9,037 nucleotides of DNA. It comes from Coriobacteriaceae bacterium (lineage in GTDB: Bacteria > Actinomycetota > Coriobacteriia > Anaerosomatales > SLCP01). Shown here piece by piece: positions 1 to 5,716 of this stretch (the first letter of the stretch is position 1; every line of letters starts with the position of its first letter). The DNA lies in the NCBI GenBank assembly GCA_003563465.1, contig PWVH01000156.1, forward strand, positions 1 through 9,037, in the 5' to 3' direction. Both the position numbers and the translations under genes were made by a program. The notes beneath the pieces are model-generated. The model did no database searches and had not been told where the DNA came from. It was given only the letters and a program-made list of their open reading frames with translations.

Positions 1-1040
1 ATCGGGGGTTCGGGATGGGTCCGGAAGCGCTCGACGGGGAGTTCGAAGACAGCTTGCGGCGTGCCGTCGGGCAGGTAGCGCTTGACGAACGCGCGGATGT
101 CGGGGTTTCCGGGGGAGTGCTCGACCATGTCCTCGGCGAAGACGTAGACGTTACCGCGCTCGTCGGTGTCGAGGAAGCGGATCGCTCCGAGCGTGGCGTG
201 CGAGCGCACCGTCATCGCCGCTGTGGGGCGGCCGCGCCTGAGAGCGGTAACGCTGGCCGAGCGCCCGGTGGTCCACTCCTTGTCGGCGAAGAAGGCAGCT
301 CCGCGCGCTCTGCGCTCTATCGCAACCTCTGAGGCGGCTGCTGCTGGAACGCGTACGATGTCGTCGGTGGCGGTCGTCGGCAGCATGCGCGGCCCCACGG
401 CGATTCCGCTGCTTACGAGGGGTACGTGCCACGTGCCGGCGATCTCGAGGCGAATGTCGGCCTCTCCTCGGCTGTCGGTCGAGACGTCGAAGCCGGTGAT
501 ACCGTGGTCGGTGTAGTAGGCGGGAATCTCCCATGTCTTTGCCGGGTAGCCCTCCGAATCGAGTTCCTGGACGGCGGAGGGTTGGGCGGGCAGGTCGAGC
601 ACGAAGAGACGCCCGTCGACTACCGCGATGTCGACGGGGCAGACGACTGGGTCGTGCCATGAGAGATCGGCAATAATCTCGCCGTTCCGGTCGAGGGTAA
701 GTACGCGTCCGTTCACTCCGTCGATGACGTGGAAGCGGCCCTGGTCGTCGATCGCGAATGCCGAAGGCCCCCACGGCTCGAGTTCGGGACCTTCGAGTAT
801 GCCGATCTCACCAGGGCCGTCACCGACGGGCAAGGAGGCAACCTCCTCGAAGCCAGTCGGCGGGCCGGTTGCGGGCGTCACCCCTGCAAAGTCGAAGCCG
901 GTCGGCGGGCCGGTTGCAGTCATCACCTCCGCAGAGCCGAAGGCGGCCGGTACGGCGCCGAGTATGGTCCCGGCGGACATGATTGCTATCAGTAGTACGG
1001 CTATCGTGCGCTTGAGCTGGACGTTCGGACGGGCGTGCAT
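1..1040 (-). CDS. Exported protein, probable beta-propeller (N-terminal part, cut by window edge)
   Basis: On the minus strand an open frame runs from ATG at 1040-1038 to the left edge, about 346 codons with no stop, so the C-terminus is missing. The start follows GGAGGGAG (1054-1047) with a 6-base spacer. Residues 1-37 are a signal peptide: basic start (HARPNVQLKR), hydrophobic core (IAVLLIAIMSAGTILG) and an AAFGSA-type cleavage site. There is no lipobox cysteine. Residues about 36-64 hold a 15-residue tandem repeat with TGPPTGF. The rest has short beta-strand and turn repeats such as AFAIDDQGRFHVID, GRVLTLDRNGEI and LDTDERGNVYVF, the pattern of NHL or similar propeller blades in extracytoplasmic proteins. 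I cannot name a family. Role unknown; a surface or periplasm-side binding scaffold is an inference. The gene is transcribed divergently from the phasin gene. Confidence 0.75.
   Translation of the reverse strand, partial: MHARPNVQLKRTIAVLLIAIMSAGTILGAVPAAFGSAEVMTATGPPTGFDFAGVTPATGPPTGFEEVASLPVGDGPGEIGILEGPELEPWGPSAFAIDDQGRFHVIDGVNGRVLTLDRNGEIIADLSWHDPVVCPVDIAVVDGRLFVLDLPAQPSAVQELDSEGYPAKTWEIPAYYTDHGITGFDVSTDSRGEADIRLEIAGTWHVPLVSSGIAVGPRMLPTTATDDIVRVPAAAASEVAIERRARGAAFFADKEWTTGRSASVTALRRGRPTAAMTVRSHATLGAIRFLDTDERGNVYVFAEDMVEHSPGNPDIRAFVKRYLPDGTPQAVFELPVERFRTHPEPP
847..936 (-). repeat. Two tandem 45-base repeats inside the exported-protein gene
   Basis: Bases 847-891 and 892-936 are two adjacent 45-base copies, nearly identical over their first 25 bases (shared GTCGGCGGGCCGGTTGC) and diverged after that. 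The length is a multiple of three, so the protein keeps its frame and carries TGPPTGF twice, 15 residues apart, just after the signal peptide. It looks like an in-frame duplication that lengthened a Pro/Gly/Thr-rich linker between the export signal and the folded domain. Confidence 0.85.
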
Positions 1041-1321
1041 ATCGATCTCCCTCCAGGTGTACGGACATCCTGCAGGAGGGTGCTGCCGCCCGAACATACA
1101 GCGCCGTCACGAACCCGCTCTTACCATCCACTTACCTCGGCGGGTCGCCTGCCGCCGGGTTCGGGGGCCGTCCTCGGCGGATCCGTGGCCGCGCGCAGCA
1201 GCCCGCATGTCCGGCGGTTCTGTCGGGCTGCGTTCATATCGAGGGGCCGAGTGGAATAATCACCCAAGACACGAACGAGTATCCGGACCACCCGACCGAC
1301 AAAGCGTAGGAGGGACACGAC
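1041..1321. promoter_or_regulatory. Divergent intergenic region with candidate phasin promoter
   Basis: This 281-base gap separates two divergent genes and should hold promoters for both. For the plus strand the best candidate is TTCATA (1233-1238), a 16-base spacer and AATAAT (1255-1260), which would give a leader of about 55 bases before the GTG at 1322. The match is weak. For the minus gene I see a good ribosome binding site but no convincing promoter. A perfect 10-base palindrome TCCTGCAGGA lies at 1068-1077, close to the minus gene start. No RNA gene or extra reading frame is convincing here. Confidence 0.3.
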
Positions 1322-1705
1322 GTGGCAGAGCACGACACCAAGAAGGACAAGAAGCCCGAGGCACCTTCGGTAAGCGACACCACTCTGATCGAGAAGGCGT
1401 TTCTGATGGGCATCGGGGCAGCGGTCTTCGCCAAGGACAAGGCCGAGGAGCTTGCAGAAGAGCTCGTCCGCCGAGGCCGCATGACCCAGGAGGATTCCGA
1501 GTCGTTCGTCGGCCGCATCACGCACGAGGCCGAGGAAGCAACCTCCTCGGCGCAGAAGGCCGTCGAGACGGAGACCGCCAAGGTGGTCGAGCGCATGGGC
1601 CTGGCTTCGAAGGCCGATCTCGAAAGGCTCGAGGCCGAGCTGAGCGAGATCAGGGAGCTTATCGCCTCGCTCAGACCCATCGAGGGCGGCCCGAGCGACT
1701 CGTGA
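1322..1705 (+). CDS. Phasin-like coiled-coil protein (COG3937 type)
   Basis: The protein has 127 residues. It starts at GTG 1322, preceded by AGGAGGG (1308-1314) with a 7-base spacer, which fixes the start. A Lys-rich N-terminus leads into LIEKAFLMGIGAAVFAKDKA, then EELVRRGRMTQEDSESFVGR and a long charged helix ending LERLEAELSEIRELIASL. This order (short hydrophobic helix, ELVxRGxMT segment, coiled coil) is what I know from the COG3937 family named polyhydroxyalkanoate synthesis regulator phasin. Such proteins are small, helical and self-associating, and some sit on polyester granules. No polymer synthase gene is in the window, so a granule role is unproven. The stop TGA overlaps the next gene's GTG (GTGA), so translation of the phasin and the UbiB kinase is probably coupled. 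That suggests a shared membrane- or lipid-linked job, which is inference. Confidence 0.8.
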   Translation: MAEHDTKKDKKPEAPSVSDTTLIEKAFLMGIGAAVFAKDKAEELAEELVRRGRMTQEDSESFVGRITHEAEEATSSAQKAVETETAKVVERMGLASKADLERLEAELSEIRELIASLRPIEGGPSDS

Positions 1706-3393
1706 GTCCCAGGGGCGCCGCAACGCCCGAAGTCCGCAAGCATCTGGCGCGCCACAAGCAGATTGCCACGGTGCTGGCCGACGAGGGCCTTCACGCGCTT
1801 ATCGATGCGGCCGGGCTTCGTCGCGTGGCCCCATCGCGCCGGCGTTCGCGGGCAGCGCGGCGCGGGGTCGTCGACCCGCTCACCAACGAGCAGCATATAC
1901 GCCGGGCTCTAGAGCGCCTCGGCCCGACCTTCATCAAGGCGGGGCAGGCTGTCGCCACGCGCACGGATGTCATTCCGCCCGAACTCGCCCAAGAGCTGCG
2001 CAAGCTGCAGGATGAGGTGCCTCCGGAGCCGTTCGAGACCATCCGGGCGGTCGTCGAGGCCGAGCTCGAGCTGCCTCTCGACGAAGCCTTCGCTTCCTTC
2101 GACCCGGAACCTGGGGCGGCAGCTTCCCTCGGCCAGGTGCACTGGGCCACGCTGCACGACGGGACCGAAGTGGCGGTGAAGGTCCAGCGCCCCGACGTGC
2201 GCCGTCAGGTGGAGACCGACATCGACATCGCGCTCACGCAAGCGCGCTGGGTCGCCGAACACAGCGACGTCTTCGGCGAGATCGACGTCGTGGGGATTGC
2301 CGAGGAGTTCGCGGAGGCCGTCCGCCAGGAACTCGACTACGCCAAGGAGGCGAGCAACGCCGATAGGCTGTGGCGCGCGTTTCGCGATGACGAGACGGTC
2401 GCATTCCCGAAGGTCTTCTGGCCGCAGACCACCTCTCGCGTGCTCACTCTCGAGCGTCTCGACGGCGTGCCGATGAACCGCGTCGATCTGCTCGACGAGG
2501 CCGGGATGGACCGCAGTGAGCTGGCCAAGCGGGGCATCGGTTGTTTCCTTCGGCAGATCTTCGAGACCGGGTTCTTTCACGCCGACCCGCATCCCGGCAA
2601 TTACCTCGCCCTTCCCGACGGCAGGGTCGGGTTCACCGACTTCGGGCGTGTCGGGCGTATCTCCGACGACTCGCGGGAGCGTTTCGTCGATCTCATATGG
2701 GCGGCCGTCAACCACGATTCTAGACTTGCCACCGACACGCTCGTGGCTGTAAGCCACAACCCCGAAGTAGACGAGGTCGCCCTCTACCGCGAGGTGGACC
2801 GGCTGATCAGCAAGTACCACGGCGTGGAGCTGGGACGCATCGAGTTCGGTCCGCTCCTGAACGAGACGCTGGGGCTGATACGCGGTCACGCTCTCGGGGT
2901 GCCTGCTGACTTCGCCCTGCTTCTCAGTACGCTCGGCGTTCTCGAAGGCGTCGGGACGATGCTCGACCCCTCGTTCGACTTCGCCTCTACGGCCAAACCC
3001 TATGCGGACAGCGTGATGCGGGAGCGCATGCGTCCGGACCTGGTGTTTAGCAAGACAGCGCGCTCTTGGAGACATGCGATTCGCATCCTCGAGATGTTGC
3101 CGGACACGCCCGAGCGAGTGTTGCGTCGGCTGGCCCGCGGCGAGATCGGGGTGTCGGTCAGGCCGACAGGATACGAGCGGCTTGTCGCCGAGTTGCACGA
3201 GATGGTCGGGCGCCTGTCGTTTGCGATAGTCGTGGCTGCGCTGGTGATCGGCTTCGCGACGCTGCTCAGCGTCACCGGCGTGCCAGGCTGGGCGCGGATC
3301 GTGGGCGAGATAGGCATGGCCATGGCGTTTCTAGTGAGCGTGTGGTTCTTCGCCTCGATCCTGTGGGCGCGCCATCGGAGGCGCAATCGCTAG
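1702..3393 (+). CDS. ubiB: UbiB/ABC1/ADCK family atypical kinase
   Basis: The protein has 563 residues. The start is GTG 1702 inside the phasin stop (GTGA); the frame is open far upstream, but that part is the shadow of the phasin and intergenic region. Family motifs are complete: the KxGQ element (K79-A-G-Q82 in FIKAGQAVATRTDVIP), the Ala-rich loop AAASLGQV (139-146) that replaces the usual P-loop, catalytic K160 in VAVKVQRP, ELDYAKEASN (210-219), the catalytic loop HADPHPGN (293-300) and the metal-binding DFG at 313-315. Two hydrophobic helices (about 505-525 and 530-553) anchor the C-terminus, followed by a basic tail RHRRRNR. In known members the kinase-like fold acts as an ATPase supporting isoprenoid-quinone biosynthesis or lipid handling at the membrane. 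Whether this one serves menaquinone is not shown here; no quinone gene is nearby. It is cotranscribed with the phasin-like gene. Confidence 0.95.
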   Translation: MSPRGAATPEVRKHLARHKQIATVLADEGLHALIDAAGLRRVAPSRRRSRAARRGVVDPLTNEQHIRRALERLGPTFIKAGQAVATRTDVIPPELAQELRKLQDEVPPEPFETIRAVVEAELELPLDEAFASFDPEPGAAASLGQVHWATLHDGTEVAVKVQRPDVRRQVETDIDIALTQARWVAEHSDVFGEIDVVGIAEEFAEAVRQELDYAKEASNADRLWRAFRDDETVAFPKVFWPQTTSRVLTLERLDGVPMNRVDLLDEAGMDRSELAKRGIGCFLRQIFETGFFHADPHPGNYLALPDGRVGFTDFGRVGRISDDSRERFVDLIWAAVNHDSRLATDTLVAVSHNPEVDEVALYREVDRLISKYHGVELGRIEFGPLLNETLGLIRGHALGVPADFALLLSTLGVLEGVGTMLDPSFDFASTAKPYADSVMRERMRPDLVFSKTARSWRHAIRILEMLPDTPERVLRRLARGEIGVSVRPTGYERLVAELHEMVGRLSFAIVVAALVIGFATLLSVTGVPGWARIVGEIGMAMAFLVSVWFFASILWARHRRRNR

Positions 3394-3433
3394 GCAGCCG
3401 ATTATCCGGCGGCCGCACTTCGCGCATTTCGGT

Positions 3434-3439
3434 TAGAAT
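3434..3439 (+). promoter_or_regulatory. Candidate -10 box for gatB
   Basis: TAGAAT lies in the 86-base gap between ubiB and gatB, about 40 bases before the gatB start, a plausible leader length. I find no recognisable -35 hexamer 16-18 bases upstream, so gatB could instead be read through from the phasin-ubiB unit. The ribosome binding site GAGGGAG at 3466-3472 is clear. Confidence 0.3.
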
Positions 3440-3479
3440 CGGACGCGTGACCGTACGGCGATGAAGAGGGAGTGCCTAC

Positions 3480-5006
3480 GTGGCGAAGGACCGTCTGGCG
3501 AGCGCGCTCGAGCGCTGGGAGGCCGTCATCGGCCTCGAGATCCACACCGAGCTCACGACGCTTGCGACCAAGCTGTTCTGCGGGTGCCCGGTCGAGTTCG
3601 GAGGCCAGCCCAACTCGCGGGTTTGTCCGATCTGCCTCGGCCTACCCGGTTCTCTGCCCGTGCCCAACCAAGCGGCGATAGAAGCGACGGTGCTAGCAGG
3701 GCTTGCCACTCACTGCGAGATCGCCGAGTGGAGCCAGTTCCACCGCAAGAACTACTTCTATCCCGACATGCCCAAGAACTACCAGGTGTCCCAATACGAC
3801 GCGCCGTTCTGCACCGACGGCTGGGTCGAGATCGACATCGAGGGTGATGGCGGGCCGCAGCGTCCCGACCGCGATGGCGCCTACACGACGCGAATCGGCA
3901 TCACGCGCATCCATCTCGAGGAAGACACCGGCAAGATGATCCATGTTGGCGGCGCCGAAGGACGCATCTCTGGCGCGACCCATTCGCTTGCGGATTTCAA
4001 CCGCGCGGGAACCGGTCTTATCGAGCTGGTGACCGAGCCGGATATCCGCACTCCCGAAGAGGCGCGCCGGTTCGCCCAGAAGCTCAGGCTCATCTGGCTT
4101 TCCCTCGGCATATCCGACTGCAACATGGAGGAGGGCTCGATGCGCGTCGACGCGAACGTGAGCGTGCGCACCCGCGGAGAGAGCGAGTTCGGCGTCAAGG
4201 CCGAGGTCAAGAACATGAACTCGTTCAAAGCGCTGCACGATGCGTTGGCCTTCGAGATCGTGCGTCAGGCCGAGGAGCTCGAAAGTGGCGGTCGCGTGGT
4301 GCAGGAGACGCGCCACTGGGACGCGGGCGCCAAGATCACGAGCAGCCTGCGCTCCAAGGAAGAAGCTCACGACTACCGCTACTTCCCCGAGCCGGACATG
4401 GTGCCTTTCGAGTTCACCGAGGAGTGGATCGAGACCTTGCGGGCCGTCCTCCCCGAGCTTCCCGACGACAAGAAGAAGCGCCTCATGACCGACTATGGCA
4501 TCCCAGCACACGATGCGACCGTGCTCACCGGCGAAGACCTCGCGATGGCCGAGTTCTTCGAGGCCGCGGTGACGATCGCTGGGGCCGAACGCGCCAAGGC
4601 GATCAGCAACGTGATGCTCAACGACTTGTCGATGCACCTGAACGCCGCGGGCATAAGCCTGGCCGAGTCCAAAGTCGTACCGTCCATGGTCGCCGAACTC
4701 GTGGCATTGGTCGAAGACGGTACGATCTCGAGCAAGCAGGCCAAGGAGGTCTTCGCCGAGATGGCCGAGACCGGCGACTCTCCGGGAGCGATCGTCGAGC
4801 TGCGCGGCATGAAGCAGGTTAGCGATTCGGGCGCGATCGAGGAGGTCGTCGACCGCGTGCTAGCCGCAAGCCCGGACCAAGTCGAGGCCTACCGCGGCGG
4901 GAAGACCGGGCTTATGGGCTTCTTCGTCGGCCAGGTCATGCGCGAGATGGGCGGCCAGGCTAACCCCAAGGTCGTCAACGAGGTGCTCGCCGAGAAGCTT
5001 CGGTAG
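3480..5006 (+). CDS. gatB: Asp/Glu-tRNA(Asn/Gln) amidotransferase subunit B
   Basis: The protein has 508 residues, slightly longer than the common 475-500 of this family. Starting at GTG 3480 after GAGGGAG with a 7-base spacer, it opens with the signature WEAVIGLEIHTEL. The zinc-binding cysteines are present as C34-x-C36 and C49-P-I-C52. Further family blocks follow: RKNYFYPDMPKNYQVSQYD, GITRIHLEEDTGK, DFNRAGTGLIELVTEPD and NMEEGSMRVDANVSV. A helical region and a YqeY-like tRNA-binding tail end in GFFVGQVMREMGGQANPKVVNEVLAEKL. GatB holds the kinase/transamidase site that activates Glu-tRNA(Gln) or Asp-tRNA(Asn) and accepts ammonia from GatA. The organism therefore probably makes Gln-tRNA(Gln), Asn-tRNA(Asn) or both indirectly. 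gatC and gatA, often just upstream, are absent here; the upstream neighbour is ubiB, and they must lie elsewhere. Confidence 0.97.
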   Translation: MAKDRLASALERWEAVIGLEIHTELTTLATKLFCGCPVEFGGQPNSRVCPICLGLPGSLPVPNQAAIEATVLAGLATHCEIAEWSQFHRKNYFYPDMPKNYQVSQYDAPFCTDGWVEIDIEGDGGPQRPDRDGAYTTRIGITRIHLEEDTGKMIHVGGAEGRISGATHSLADFNRAGTGLIELVTEPDIRTPEEARRFAQKLRLIWLSLGISDCNMEEGSMRVDANVSVRTRGESEFGVKAEVKNMNSFKALHDALAFEIVRQAEELESGGRVVQETRHWDAGAKITSSLRSKEEAHDYRYFPEPDMVPFEFTEEWIETLRAVLPELPDDKKKRLMTDYGIPAHDATVLTGEDLAMAEFFEAAVTIAGAERAKAISNVMLNDLSMHLNAAGISLAESKVVPSMVAELVALVEDGTISSKQAKEVFAEMAETGDSPGAIVELRGMKQVSDSGAIEEVVDRVLAASPDQVEAYRGGKTGLMGFFVGQVMREMGGQANPKVVNEVLAEKLR

Positions 5007-5018
5007 TTTCTTGGGCCG

Positions 5019-5084
5019 CGCTCAGCCCCGAGGCTGCATCGCCTTAGTTCAGGGACTGCATCATCTCAGTCCTGGGGCTGCATC
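5019..5084 (-). repeat. Three imperfect 22-base repeats over the lipoprotein stop codon
   Basis: Read on the minus strand, three adjacent 22-base units (5084-5063, 5062-5041, 5040-5019) each begin GATGCAG and continue with a C-rich stretch and CTGAG or CTAAG. The first unit encodes the C-terminal MQPQD and the TGA of the lipoprotein; the other two are beyond the stop. Parts can pair: GGACTG (5053-5058) with CAGTCC (5067-5072), and CAGCC (5023-5027) with GGCTG (5032-5036). The array fills the gap between convergent gatB and the lipoprotein gene and could slow polymerase from both sides, but no T-tract follows either hairpin. Confidence 0.75.
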
Positions 5085-5587
5085 ACCTGCGACGAGATGG
5101 TCACGCCGCCGTTCTCTTCGGAGAACCACGTGTAGCTCTCCATACTGCCCTTGCTCGCGTAAAGATGCCCACTCCGGGCACCGTCGGTCTCCATGGAGAC
5201 CTCGTTCTCGATCGTCCAGCCTTCGCCGACTAGTTCGCTTCTGTACCAGTCGAAGACCCCTTCGAAAGAGTCGCTCGTGCTCAGGCCTATCGAGAACTGC
5301 GTCCCTTCACCTGTGGTGTAGCTGGTCGAGTTCTCGATGTCGGCGTTGGCGTAGACGGGCATGTCGCCAGGCCAGCCGGTAGGCAACGAGGCGCTACCGG
5401 TCTCGATCTGCATCTCCTCGCCTTCTTCACCAGTGACGGTGATGCGTTCGCCTTCTTCATCGACGCTTATGCCCGTGGTCCTCTCGAAGATTCTTTCCGC
5501 CGCACACCTGCAGCTTGTAAGCCCGAGTACGAGCAGGATGCCGAGGACTGCCGCGAGTGCGATTCTTGCGATGCGCCGTGTCTTCAT
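5066..5587 (-). CDS. Small secreted lipoprotein
   Basis: The protein has 173 residues if it starts at ATG 5587-5585, just downstream of AAAGGGGG with a 5-base gap. An in-frame ATG 45 bases further upstream has no ribosome site and would put a charged stretch before the signal peptide, so I reject it. Residues 1-25 are a lipoprotein signal (KTRRIAR, then ALAAVLGILLVLGL) with lipobox LTSC, Cys26 being the lipidation site. The next segment ISVDEEGERITVTGEEGEEM resembles a short beta hairpin common in such lipoproteins. Then comes a globular domain with the pattern P-x-x-WPGDMPVYANA and DSFEGVFDWYRSELVGEGW, which I have seen in many small bacterial lipoproteins of unknown function (an FYxxxLxxxGW-type domain). 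Mature part is acidic. Function unknown. It is convergent with gatB and divergent from the DUF2779 gene. Confidence 0.85.
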   Translation of the reverse strand: MKTRRIARIALAAVLGILLVLGLTSCRCAAERIFERTTGISVDEEGERITVTGEEGEEMQIETGSASLPTGWPGDMPVYANADIENSTSYTTGEGTQFSIGLSTSDSFEGVFDWYRSELVGEGWTIENEVSMETDGARSGHLYASKGSMESYTWFSEENGGVTISSQVMQPQD

Positions 5588-5620
5588 GCGAACCCCCTTT
5601 GTCGCGTCCTCTTTGAGACC

Positions 5621-5626
5621 AGTATA
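5621..5626 (-). promoter_or_regulatory. Candidate -10 box for the lipoprotein gene
   Basis: On the minus strand TATACT at 5626-5621 is a close match to the -10 consensus and would start transcription near 5614, leaving a leader of about 27 bases before the ATG at 5587. The -35 position (about 5649-5644, CCTTCG) is poor. No better candidate is visible in this short divergent gap. Confidence 0.4.
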
Positions 5627-5647
5627 GGGCATCGTGGCATCGCCGAA

Positions 5648-5664
5648 GGGTCGCTGTCAGACCC
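5648..5664. repeat. Short inverted repeat in the divergent gap
   Basis: GGGTC (5648-5652) and GACCC (5660-5664) flank a 7-base loop in the 129-base region between the divergent lipoprotein and DUF2779 genes, just behind the candidate lipoprotein promoter. It could be an operator or chance in GC-rich DNA. Confidence 0.3.
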
Positions 5665-5716
5665 CTGCGCTAGACTCGCTTCACAGACTTGTCACTCTCA
5701 AGGTTGGGAGCCGCAG

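Noticed and set aside
151..774. Minus-strand 207-codon frame rich in Arg
   Set aside because: It is a shifted shadow of the exported-protein gene; the Arg-rich, patternless composition is typical of the wrong frame in GC-rich DNA.
1530..1551. Inverted repeat GCCGAGGA/TCCTCGGC in the phasin gene, sharing GCAACCTCCTCG with 838-849
   Set aside because: The codons fit the coiled-coil protein normally, and a 12-base match between GC-rich genes can be chance.
628..1701. A long plus-strand frame continuous with UbiB upstream of 1702
   Set aside because: It has no similarity to the kinase N-terminus, runs antisense to the exported-protein gene and overlaps the phasin gene. The GTG at 1702 gives a normal UbiB length.
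1909..3198. Minus-strand 429-codon frame antisense to ubiB
   Set aside because: The plus strand carries full UbiB motifs; the antisense frame has no ribosome site or domain pattern and is common opposite GC-rich genes.
5588..5632. Upstream ATG start for the lipoprotein
   Set aside because: It would place charged residues ahead of the signal peptide and has no ribosome site, while the ATG at 5587 has a strong one.
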